Positions 7,007 through 14,222 of a stretch of DNA of 16,860 nucleotides are shown here, one piece after another; the first letter of the stretch is position 1, and every line of letters starts with the position of its first letter. Source of the DNA: an uncultured Prevotella sp. (GTDB lineage Bacteria > Bacteroidota > Bacteroidia > Bacteroidales > Bacteroidaceae); NCBI GenBank assembly GCA_900319895.1, contig ONQK01000113.1, positions 1-16,860 on the forward strand. Reading direction: 5' to 3'. The notes beneath the pieces were generated by a model. That model did no database searches and was not told the DNA's origin. It was given only the letters and a program-made list of their open reading frames with translations. The translations under genes and the position numbers were made by a program.

Positions 7007-7951
7007 ATGAAAAAAATTGTTTTTTACCTTTTATTGACCATTTTTTCATCTGTTGCAAAGGCACAAGAAAGTCAAACCGAATATAATTTCCTGCGCTTGC
7101 CCGTCAGTGCACACGCAGCGGCACTAGGCGGCCAGAACATCAGCATCGTGGAAGACGACCCCTCGCTCACATTCTCCAATCCAGCCTTGCTGGCATCCGT
7201 CTCGGACAAGACGCTAAACCTCAACTACATGAACTACATGGCGGGCTCCAACATGATGGGAGCCTCGTTCAACAAAATCATCCAGCCAAGACTGGCTGCC
7301 GGCGCACTGGCACAATACATCAACTATGGAAGTATGAAAGAAGTAGACGCGACGAACCAAATCACGGGTGAGTTCAGTGCCAAAGACATCGCCATCGGTG
7401 CCGTCGTATCCTACGAGCTGACCGAAAGACTGGTAGGCGGGATTACCGCCAAATTCATCATGTCGTACATCGGCGACTACAACTCCCTTGCCATGGGCGT
7501 GGACCTGGGGTTGAACTATTACGACGAAGAACGGGGCTGGTCGATTTCCGCCGTAGCCAAAAACTTGGGCGGACAGGTCAAAGCCTACGACGACCAATTC
7601 GAGAGAATGCCGTTTGACCTGCAAGTTGGTATCAGCAAAAAGCTTAAAGGCGCCCCATTCCGGCTCTCCGCCACACTGGTGGACCTAACCCACTGGAACT
7701 ACAAAGCCATCAGCCACCTCGCCGCAGGTGTCGACATCCTCTTATCACACAACATCTGGATCGGGGCAGGCTATAATTTCAGACGAAGAAACGAGATGAA
7801 AATCGCAAGTTTTGAATCCGAGAGCAGCCATGGTGCAGGCCTGACCTTCGGCGCCGGCATCAATTTGGAACGCTTCAAACTCAATTTGGCATACGGGAAA
7901 TACCATGTTTCCAGCCAATCCATCCTCGCCAATGTAGCATACACCCTTTAA
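7007..7951 (+). CDS. porQ: Type IX secretion system protein PorQ
   Basis: Outer-membrane beta-barrel protein of the PorQ family. In Porphyromonas gingivalis PorQ works with PorZ, PorU and PorV in the attachment complex that cleaves and anchors type IX cargo at the cell surface. The 314 residues begin with a signal peptide (MKKIVFYLLL... ending AKA, cleavage near residue 19-20). The mature start contains YNFLRLPVSAHAAALGGQNIS and the DDPSLTFSNPALL segment, the PorV/PorQ-like N-terminal signature. The rest alternates hydrophobic strands with Gly/Asn turns and ends in an aromatic-rich barrel strand (...ANVAYTL). Length and ends look complete. cmk follows after 18 bases, and a porE-like gene follows cmk. 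PorZ, PorU and PorV are not in the window. Confidence 0.9.
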   Translation: MKKIVFYLLLTIFSSVAKAQESQTEYNFLRLPVSAHAAALGGQNISIVEDDPSLTFSNPALLASVSDKTLNLNYMNYMAGSNMMGASFNKIIQPRLAAGALAQYINYGSMKEVDATNQITGEFSAKDIAIGAVVSYELTERLVGGITAKFIMSYIGDYNSLAMGVDLGLNYYDEERGWSISAVAKNLGGQVKAYDDQFERMPFDLQVGISKKLKGAPFRLSATLVDLTHWNYKAISHLAAGVDILLSHNIWIGAGYNFRRRNEMKIASFESESSHGAGLTFGAGINLERFKLNLAYGKYHVSSQSILANVAYTL

Positions 7952-7969
7952 CCACTCAAAAAAGCCACC

Positions 7970-8662
7970 ATGAGAAAAATCATCATAGCCATAGACGGCC
8001 TGTCCTCGTGCGGGAAAAGCACCATGGCAAAAGACCTTGCCAAAGAAATCGGCTACATTTACGTCGACACGGGCGCAATGTACCGGGCAATCACACTTTT
8101 TGCCTTGAGAAACGGACTTTTCAATCCCGACGGAAGCATCAAGAGCCATGAACTGGAACAAAAAATCAGCCACATCAGCATAAGCTTCCAACTCAATGAG
8201 ACAACAGGACGGCCAGAGACCCACCTCAACGGAGAAAACGTGGAACAACAAATCAGGAGCATGGAAGTCTCCAACCATGTAAGCCCCATTGCCACACTAC
8301 CCTTCGTGCGAGAAGCACTCGTCATACAACAACAAAAAATGGGCGAAGAAAAAGGCATTGTCATGGACGGCCGAGACATCGGCACCGTCGTTTTCCCCAA
8401 TGCGGAGCTCAAGCTATTCATCACCGCGAGCGCCGAAGTCCGCGCCCAACGCCGCTTCAACGAGCTCAAGGCAAAAGGAGAAGAGGTCGACTTTGAAGAC
8501 ATCCTAAGAAACGTTCAAGAACGCGATTACATCGACTCGAACAGGGCCGTTGGGCCACTCAAAAAGGCGGAAGATGCCATAGAAATCGACAACAGCCACA
8601 TCAGCATTGCAGAACAAAAGGCCCTCCTGCTCGACTTATTCAAAAAAAGAACTGCGCCATAA
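7970..8662 (+). CDS. cmk: Cytidylate kinase
   Basis: Phosphorylates CMP and dCMP to the diphosphates with ATP, in the cytoplasm. The 230-residue product has the P-loop GLSSCGKST (10-18), YVDTGAMYR (31-39) of the NMP-binding region, the long insert of bacterial CMP kinases (about 50-110) and DGRDIGTVVFPNA (133-145). The Arg-rich lid AEVRAQRRFNEL and RDYIDSNRAVGPL near the C terminus complete the family pattern. All key parts are present at normal length. It sits 18 bases after porQ and 51 bases before the porE-like lipoprotein gene, with no promoter element recognisable in either gap, so the three genes are probably one transcript. A functional link with secretion is not implied by the enzyme's chemistry. 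Confidence 0.96.
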   Translation: MRKIIIAIDGLSSCGKSTMAKDLAKEIGYIYVDTGAMYRAITLFALRNGLFNPDGSIKSHELEQKISHISISFQLNETTGRPETHLNGENVEQQIRSMEVSNHVSPIATLPFVREALVIQQQKMGEEKGIVMDGRDIGTVVFPNAELKLFITASAEVRAQRRFNELKAKGEEVDFEDILRNVQERDYIDSNRAVGPLKKAEDAIEIDNSHISIAEQKALLLDLFKKRTAP

Positions 8663-8713
8663 AACCGACGAAACGAACTTTCGCATCACAAAATAGAAAA
8701 ATGACACCGTAAC

Positions 8714-10777
8714 ATGCATAAAAACCTGGCCTTCATCATCTTCACCATTGCTCTCGTCTGCAGCTGCGGAGCAGAGCAAAACATCAAAAAGGGCGAAAAA
8801 TTCCTGGCCATCGGCGAATACCACAATGCCGCCGAACAATTCAAACAAGCCTACCAGAGAATTCCGCCCAAAGAACGGGAACGGCGAGGAAAATACGCCC
8901 TAAAAACAGCACAATGCTATGCAAAAATCAATGCAGCCCAAAAGTCCGCGGCCGCCTACCGCAACGCCTTCAGATACAAACAAGGCGACATCAGCGACAA
9001 GCTGGATTTTGCAAGACAGCTGTTGAAAACTGGAGAATACAAGGCGGCATACAGCGAATTTCAGCTCATCTTAGACTCCATCCCCGACAGCCAGCTTGCC
9101 GCCAGCGGGCTGCAGTCGGCACAACAAGCCCCCAAGTGGAAACAAGAAAATTCGCGTTACACCGTCAAACGCATGGAAGTCTTCAATTCCAGAAGAGCAG
9201 ACTTCTCGCCCGTACTCACTGGCGACCAGTTCGACAAGCTCTACTTCACCTCAACCAGGAACGAGGCCCAGGGCGATGACATCAACGGCATAACCGGGAT
9301 GAAAAACGGAGACATCTTCGTGTCGGAAAAAGACGACAAGGGGAAATGGGGAAAGCCCAAGCCAGCAGAAGGCGGCATCAACACCCACGACGACGAGGGC
9401 GCCTGTTCATTCTCCGCAGACCAACGGGAAATGTACCTCACCGTCTGCACAACCAACGCCGATGCGCCCCGATATGCACAAATTGCGGTATCTAGTCGCG
9501 CCGACGCGGCTTGGAGCAAGGCCAATCCGATTCGACTCACGCGAGACTCACTCTCAAGCTATGCACATCCAGTGGTCTCACCTGACGGGCAGTGGCTCTA
9601 TTTCGTATCCGACATGCCCGGCGGAATGGGCGGGCTGGACATCTGGCGCGTGAGAATTGTTGCCGGCGACTATGGAGGAGTTGAAAATCTGGGCGAGCCC
9701 ATCAACACGCCAGGCGACGAGATGTTCCCGACATTCAGGCCAAACGGCGACTTGTATTTCTCTTCCAACGGACATCCTGGCATGGGCGGGCTGGACATCT
9801 TCATCGCACGCATGGGAAAAGACCGCCGCATACATATCGAACATCCTGGCTATCCGCTCAACTCACAAGGAGACGACTTTGGGATGACTTTTGAAGGTGC
9901 CCGAAACAGAGGATTTTTCGCCAGCAACAGGGGCGACGGCAAAGGCTGGGACCACATTTACAGCTTCGAGAACCCGGAAATCATACAAACCGTCAAAGGA
10001 TGGGTTTACGAACTTGGCGGCTACGAGCTGCCAGCCTCGCAAGTCTACCTCATTGGCAGCGACGGAACCAACCTCAAGCTCAGCGTAAAGGGCGACGGCT
10101 CCTTTGAACAGGTCGTAAACCCAAACGTAGACTACCTCTTGATGGCGACCTGCAAAGGGTTTTTGAACCATCAAGTTGAAATGCACATCGACCCAAGCGA
10201 CGAGTCGCAAGAGCATGTCATACAATTCCCATTGGCCTCAATTGCCGCGCCCGTATTGATCGACAACATTTTCTATGATTTCAACAAAGAGACCTTGCGC
10301 CCGGAATCGACCAAAGCCCTTGACGAACTTGTCGAGATGCTCAACCAAAATCCGAACATTACGATTGAGCTCAGCGCACACTGCGACTACAAGGGGTCGG
10401 CAGAATACAACAAAACACTCTCGCAACGGCGGGCGGAAAGTGTCGTAAAATACTTAATTGAGCATGGCATTGCCAAAGACCGGCTCACACCCATGGGCTA
10501 CGGCAAGGAAAAGCCAAAGCATGTCAGGGGGAAGCAAGCCAAGAAATACGAGTGGCTCAAAGAGGGAACGCTCTTGTCTGAGGAGTTCATCAAGACATTG
10601 AAAGAAGAGCAACAGGAAATTTGCAATCAGATGAACAGACGCACAGAATTCACTGTCTTGAGAACGACTTACGGTATGTTCGATGACAAAGGACAACTCC
10701 AAAAACCGCCCAAGACGAAGACCAAAGAGCCCAAGGGAGAACTGGGCGAAGAAGAGTTTGAGATACTCTTGGATTAA
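8714..10777 (+). CDS. porE: PorE-like type IX secretion lipoprotein (TPR, beta-propeller, CRD, OmpA)
   Basis: 687-residue outer-membrane lipoprotein with the domain order described for P. gingivalis PorE, which binds peptidoglycan and helps anchor the type IX machinery. A lipoprotein signal peptide ends at VCSC (C18 the likely lipidated residue). TPR-like helices span about 20-135. About 155-425 holds five PD40/WD40-like blades, including VVSPDGQWLYFVSDMPGGMGG and FRPNGDLYFSSNGHPGMGG. A carboxypeptidase-regulatory-like fold follows (about 430-500, VKGWVYELGGYELPASQVYL). An OmpA C-terminal domain covers about 515-655 (FYDFNKETLRPES, then HCDYKGSAEYNKTLSQRRAESV), with the Asp and Arg expected to bind diaminopimelate. 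The tail is Lys/Glu-rich. Generic OmpA/PD40 proteins share this plan, but the neighbouring porQ favours PorE. The ATG at 8714 has no Shine-Dalgarno. Confidence 0.83.
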   Translation: MHKNLAFIIFTIALVCSCGAEQNIKKGEKFLAIGEYHNAAEQFKQAYQRIPPKERERRGKYALKTAQCYAKINAAQKSAAAYRNAFRYKQGDISDKLDFARQLLKTGEYKAAYSEFQLILDSIPDSQLAASGLQSAQQAPKWKQENSRYTVKRMEVFNSRRADFSPVLTGDQFDKLYFTSTRNEAQGDDINGITGMKNGDIFVSEKDDKGKWGKPKPAEGGINTHDDEGACSFSADQREMYLTVCTTNADAPRYAQIAVSSRADAAWSKANPIRLTRDSLSSYAHPVVSPDGQWLYFVSDMPGGMGGLDIWRVRIVAGDYGGVENLGEPINTPGDEMFPTFRPNGDLYFSSNGHPGMGGLDIFIARMGKDRRIHIEHPGYPLNSQGDDFGMTFEGARNRGFFASNRGDGKGWDHIYSFENPEIIQTVKGWVYELGGYELPASQVYLIGSDGTNLKLSVKGDGSFEQVVNPNVDYLLMATCKGFLNHQVEMHIDPSDESQEHVIQFPLASIAAPVLIDNIFYDFNKETLRPESTKALDELVEMLNQNPNITIELSAHCDYKGSAEYNKTLSQRRAESVVKYLIEHGIAKDRLTPMGYGKEKPKHVRGKQAKKYEWLKEGTLLSEEFIKTLKEEQQEICNQMNRRTEFTVLRTTYGMFDDKGQLQKPPKTKTKEPKGELGEEEFEILLD

Positions 10778-10795
10778 GCTGCTTTTCCCCGCCTA

Positions 10796-10830
10796 CCCCC
10801 AGCATCCATGCTCAAGACAAGGATCGGGGG
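10796..10830 (+). terminator. Imperfect GC-rich hairpin after porE
   Basis: CCCCC-AGC-ATCC (10796-10807) can pair with GGAT-C-GGGGG (10821-10830), giving nine base pairs with an internal bulge and a 13-base loop. It starts 18 bases after the porE stop. No T-run follows, so it is a weak intrinsic terminator candidate; it might instead protect the 3' end. Confidence 0.3.
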
Positions 10831-10901
10831 ATTGAAAATCGGCTAAGACTTCTCATTCTCACTGCTCGAAATGTTTCAGCAGCCAAAATCTCATAGAAAA
10901 G

Positions 10902-10944
10902 AGAAAGAGGATGTACCTTTCACGGACGGGCACATCCTCTTTCT
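10902..10944. terminator. Bidirectional terminator between porE and alaS
   Basis: Perfect 13-bp inverted repeat: AGAAAGAGGATGT (10902-10914) and its reverse complement (10932-10944), with a 17-base loop. It lies between the convergent porE and alaS 3' ends, 29 bases from the alaS stop. On the minus strand the stem is followed by CTTTTC; on the plus strand only by TCAAAT, so termination of alaS is better supported than that of porE. The 196-base gap 10778-10973 holds this stem, the GC-rich hairpin at 10796-10830 and nothing else I recognise. Confidence 0.65.
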
Positions 10945-10973
10945 TCAAATCCTTGTATCTAAAAATCAAATCC

Positions 10974-13595
10974 TTAGAGACTGGCCAACTCAACCACTTT
11001 GTCGACCGCAGCTTGGATGTGCTCCGCATCCTTTCCACCTGCAGTGGCAAAATGAGGCTGGCCGCCACCGCCGCCCTGGATCAATTTTGCAGCCTCGCGT
11101 ACAATTTGTCCGGCGTTCAGCTGACGATCCTTCACCATGTCGTCACTCAACATCACGCTCAACATCGGCTTGCCGCCGCCTGTCGAGCCAACGACACAAA
11201 GCAGATGCTCAGGAATCGCCTCGCGAACCTTGAAAACAAGGTCCTTGGCGGCAGCTGCGTCAATGGGCAACACGGCTCTGACGACTTTTACGTCGCTCAC
11301 CGTCTCTGCCCGCTCGACCAATGTTTGTTTTAGACGTTCCACCGCCTGTGCCTGGAACTGTTCTATTTCTTTACGCATGTTGTCGTGCTCTGCCATATAT
11401 TTTTCGATTACCCCAGGCAAATCCTTGGCATTATTGAACAAGCTGCGCACCGTGCGCACCGTGTCTTCAAGCGCATACATCGCCTCTTCACACTGTTTGC
11501 CCGTGATGGCTTCTATGCGGCGAATGCCCGCAGCGACCGAACTCTCGCCGACGATTTTGAACATGCCGATCTTTCCTGTGCTATGGGCGTGAATGCCGCC
11601 ACAGAGCTCGCAGCTGTCTCCAAAACGCACCACGCGCACCTTGTCGCCATATTTTTCTCCAAACAAGGCCACTGCACCCATCTTCTTCGCCTCTTCAATC
11701 GGCGTCTCCCGATGCTCATCAAGCAAGAAGTCCTGGCGCACAAAGTCATTCACGACACGCTCCACCTCACGCAACTCCTCATCGGTGACTTTCTGGAAAT
11801 GCGAAAAGTCGAAACGCAACATGTCAGCAGAGACAAACGAGCCTTTTTGCTCGACATGCCCACCCAGCACCTGCCTCAAGGCATAATGCAGCAAGTGGGT
11901 TGCAGTATGGTTGGCGGCCGAGCCGTCGCGCTTGTCAACATCCACGCATGCCATGAAGTCGGCCTCAGGCATTTTGGGCAATTGCTTGACGATATGCACA
12001 CTTTGGTTGTTTTCCCGCTTGGTGTCGACAATTTCCACCGTCTCGTTCTCACTGACCAGAACGCCGGGTTCACCGACCTGGCCGCCCATCTCGCCGTAAA
12101 ATGGCGTGTGGTCGAGGACTAGTTCGTAGAATTCATTCTTTTTTTGAGTAACTTTACGGTAGCGCAGGATATGGCACTCATATTCTGTATAATCGTAGCC
12201 GACAAACTGCTGCTCACCCTCCCTGATCACCGTCCAGTCGGAGTTTTCGACCTGTGCGGCATTGCGCGCACGGTCTTTTTGCTGTTGCATTTCAATGTCA
12301 AACTGCTGCTCGTCCACCGTAAAGCCATTTTCGCGGCAAATGAGCTCCGTCAAGTCAAGCGGGAAGCCGTAAGTGTCGAAAAGCCGGAAGGCCTGCGCGC
12401 CGTCAAGCACCGTTTTTTGGTCTTTTCGCAGCTGTTCCATCGCCTCATTGAGCATATTGATGCCTTTGTCGAGCGTACGCAAGAACGAATCCTCTTCCTC
12501 TTTCATCACACGGGCAATCAACTCGCGCTGCGCCGGCAGTTCGGGGTAGGCCCCACCCATTTCCTCAATCATTGTGGGCAGCAGTTTATAGAGGAACGCC
12601 TCACGCTGTTGGAGGAAAGTGTAGGCATAGCGTACCGCACGGCGCAGGATGCGGCGAATGACGTAGCCCGCCTTCGCATTGCCCGGCAGCTGTCCGTCGG
12701 CGATGCTGAATGCCACGGCCCTTAGGTGGTCGGCACAAACGCGCATGGCTACATCGGTAGGCTCTTGCTTGCCGTATGCCATGCCAGTGAGCTGCTCCAT
12801 CTTCCGTATCATGGGCTGGAACACGTCGGTGTCGTAGTTGGATTGCTTGCCTTGCAAAGCCCGTACCAAGCGCTCAAATCCCATACCCGTGTCAATGACG
12901 TTCATGCCCAGTTTTTCAAGCGAGCCGTCCGCCTTACGGTTATACTGCATGAAAACAAGATTCCATATTTCGATGACCTGCGGGTCGTCTTGATTGACAA
13001 GCAGGTGCCCCGGAGTCTTTGCCTTCTCTTCCTTCGAGCGGCTGTCGAGATGTATCTCCGAGCAAGGGCCGCAGGGACCCGTGTCGCCCATCTCCCAGAA
13101 GTTGTCGTGCTTGTTGCCGTTGATGATATGGTCTTGCGGAACATGTTTCAGCCAGATGGCAGCCGCCTCGTCATCGCGTTCAAGCCCCTCGCTCTGGTCG
13201 CCTTCGAAAATGGTGACATAGAGGTCTTCCGGATTGAGTTTCAGTACGTCAACCAAATATTCCCATGCCATGTCAATGGCACCTTCCTTGAAGTAGTCGC
13301 CAAACGACCAGTTGCCCAGCATCTCAAACATGGTATGGTGGTAAGTATCGTGCCCCACCTCCTCCAAGTCATTGTGCTTTCCGCTCACACGCAAACATTT
13401 TTGCGAGTCGGCACGGCGGCGCGGCTCTGGGTCGCGCGTGCCTAAAATCACATCTTTCCACTGGTTCATTCCCGCATTGGTAAACATCAACGTGGGGTCG
13501 TCCTTTACTACCATTGGCGCGGAGGGCACGATGGCATGGTTTTTAGCCTCAAAGAAGCGCTTGAAGGACTCTCTTATTTCCTTTGCTGTCATCAT
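10974..13595 (-). CDS. alaS: Alanyl-tRNA synthetase
   Basis: Charges tRNA-Ala with alanine and edits mischarged Ser/Gly. From ATG 13593-13595 it has 873 residues, close to the 876 of E. coli. The N-terminal class II core shows SFKRFFEAKNH, PTLMFTNAGMNQWKD, CLRVSGKHNDLEEVG and FEMLGNWSFGDYFKE. The editing domain has H563-x3-H567 (NHTATH) and C662-E-L-C665 with H669 (CELCGGIH), the expected zinc set. The C-terminal glycine-rich GGGGG run and AEHIQAAVDKVVELA end match the C-Ala domain. The frame is open up to 13667, but a promoter-like TATCTTTG at 13625-13632 lies inside that extension and homology starts at MTAKEIRESF. ATG 13592 is an equally possible start. The gene is divergent from the MerR-family gene. 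Confidence 0.97.
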   Translation of the reverse strand: MMTAKEIRESFKRFFEAKNHAIVPSAPMVVKDDPTLMFTNAGMNQWKDVILGTRDPEPRRRADSQKCLRVSGKHNDLEEVGHDTYHHTMFEMLGNWSFGDYFKEGAIDMAWEYLVDVLKLNPEDLYVTIFEGDQSEGLERDDEAAAIWLKHVPQDHIINGNKHDNFWEMGDTGPCGPCSEIHLDSRSKEEKAKTPGHLLVNQDDPQVIEIWNLVFMQYNRKADGSLEKLGMNVIDTGMGFERLVRALQGKQSNYDTDVFQPMIRKMEQLTGMAYGKQEPTDVAMRVCADHLRAVAFSIADGQLPGNAKAGYVIRRILRRAVRYAYTFLQQREAFLYKLLPTMIEEMGGAYPELPAQRELIARVMKEEEDSFLRTLDKGINMLNEAMEQLRKDQKTVLDGAQAFRLFDTYGFPLDLTELICRENGFTVDEQQFDIEMQQQKDRARNAAQVENSDWTVIREGEQQFVGYDYTEYECHILRYRKVTQKKNEFYELVLDHTPFYGEMGGQVGEPGVLVSENETVEIVDTKRENNQSVHIVKQLPKMPEADFMACVDVDKRDGSAANHTATHLLHYALRQVLGGHVEQKGSFVSADMLRFDFSHFQKVTDEELREVERVVNDFVRQDFLLDEHRETPIEEAKKMGAVALFGEKYGDKVRVVRFGDSCELCGGIHAHSTGKIGMFKIVGESSVAAGIRRIEAITGKQCEEAMYALEDTVRTVRSLFNNAKDLPGVIEKYMAEHDNMRKEIEQFQAQAVERLKQTLVERAETVSDVKVVRAVLPIDAAAAKDLVFKVREAIPEHLLCVVGSTGGGKPMLSVMLSDDMVKDRQLNAGQIVREAAKLIQGGGGGQPHFATAGGKDAEHIQAAVDKVVELASL

Positions 13596-13624
13596 TTCAA
13601 TTCTGTCTTTTCTAATTTGGGCTA

Positions 13625-13632
13625 CAAAGATA
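13625..13632 (-). promoter_or_regulatory. Putative -7 element (TATCTTTG) for alaS
   Basis: Read on the minus strand it is an exact TAnnTTTG match. It lies 29 bases before the alaS ATG, giving a leader of about 23 bases. No convincing TTTG at 19-21 spacing. It supports starting alaS at 13595 rather than 13667. Confidence 0.5.
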
Positions 13633-13776
13633 CTCATTTTTTGCTGAAAATTGTTATTCAATGGCAATATTTTAGTTTTTAGTCGCTGATAATGAGGCAG
13701 AAAAGAGCTTGGAGCACTGTTTTTTGTGCGAGAAATTTATTTTTGCGACTTATTTGTATCAAAAGTTGTATGAAAA

Positions 13777-13796
13777 TTTTTCCGATAGCGGAAAAA
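13777..13796. promoter_or_regulatory. 20-bp palindrome, candidate operator of the MerR-family gene
   Basis: TTTTTCCG (13777-13784), spacer ATAG, and CGGAAAAA (13789-13796) form a perfect 8-bp inverted repeat. It ends four bases before a -7 element (TAACTTTG, 13801-13808), and its left arm occupies the place of the -33 element. MerR-family operators typically are such dyads between the two promoter elements, so autoregulation is the natural guess. Direct evidence is only the symmetry and position. Confidence 0.5.
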
Positions 13797-13800
13797 ATCG

Positions 13801-13808
13801 TAACTTTG
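13801..13808 (+). promoter_or_regulatory. Putative -7 element (TAACTTTG) for the MerR-family gene
   Basis: Exact TAnnTTTG match 48 bases before ATG 13857. A T-run (TTTT, 13778-13781) stands at 19-base spacing in place of TTTG. A second match, TATTTTTG at 13738-13745, lies upstream and is less well placed. The 261-base gap 13596-13856 holds these elements, the palindrome at 13777-13796, a weaker dyad at 13748-13766 and the alaS promoter. Confidence 0.5.
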
Positions 13809-13856
13809 TTGCATCTTTTGGAAATTCCGTTAAAAACCTTTAAAAGCCTTGGAGCG

Positions 13857-14201
13857 ATGGAAAGCGAAAACAAAGAATTGAAACGATATTACACCATCAA
13901 GGAGGTGGCGCAGATGATTAATGTCAACGAGTCTACACTGCGTTTTTGGGAGACGGAATTCCCCTATTTGCGCCCCAAGACTTTGGGCAACAAGGTCAGG
14001 CAATACCAGGAAAAGGACATTGAGCAGATCAGGCTCATCCACAATCTGGTCAAAGTCCGCGGCTTCAAACTGGCTGCCGCCCAAAAAATCATCAGCCAGA
14101 ACCGGCATGGGGCGGAAAAAAGCGCTGAAATATTGCAAAACCTGCTGGCCATCCGCGAAGAACTCAAGGAGTTGAAAAGAAGCCTTGACATGTTTGTCTA
14201 A
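13857..14201 (+). CDS. Small MerR-family transcriptional regulator
   Basis: 114-residue DNA-binding protein. After a short charged N terminus comes a MerR winged helix-turn-helix: YYTIKEVAQMINVNESTLRFWE (about 11-32), then the wing with R/N-rich KTLGNKVRQYQEKDIEQIRL. Next are helices of the usual MerR_1 kind (HNLVKVRGFKLAAAQKIIS) and a short Leu/Glu-rich C-terminal helix (EILQNLLAIREELKELKRSL) likely to dimerise as a coiled coil. No ligand-binding domain or metal-binding cysteines follow, so the signal, if any, is unknown. The frame extends back to 13692, but the putative promoter at 13801-13808 and the start of homology favour ATG 13857. It is monocistronic and divergent from alaS. Its end lies 21 bases from the convergent helicase gene. 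Similar short MerR proteins appear common in Bacteroidetes (from memory); their targets are not known to me. Confidence 0.87.
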   Translation: MESENKELKRYYTIKEVAQMINVNESTLRFWETEFPYLRPKTLGNKVRQYQEKDIEQIRLIHNLVKVRGFKLAAAQKIISQNRHGAEKSAEILQNLLAIREELKELKRSLDMFV

Positions 14202-14222
14202 GACCGACCAGGCAAGCCGCCT

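Noticed and set aside
8669..8683. 5-bp inverted repeat CGAAA/TTTCG between cmk and porE
   Set aside because: Too short and A/T-rich, with no T-run. It does not argue for a terminator splitting the operon.
8714..10777. Large minus-strand and alternate-frame open frames inside porE, alaS and polyprenyl synthase
   Set aside because: They are frame shadows caused by codon bias of the real genes; none shows a recognisable motif or its own start signals.
13596..13667. 24-residue N-terminal extension of alaS
   Set aside because: A -7 promoter element lies inside it, and AlaS homology starts at MTAKEIRESF.
13692..13856. 55-residue N-terminal extension of the MerR-family gene
   Set aside because: It would run across the palindrome and the -7 element, and has no resemblance to MerR proteins. 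An internal ATG at 13770 remains a minor possibility if TATTTTTG at 13738-13745 is a real promoter.
14202..14222. Small AGGC/GCCT stem between the MerR-family gene and the helicase
   Set aside because: Only four base pairs with a five-base loop; not distinguishable from chance.
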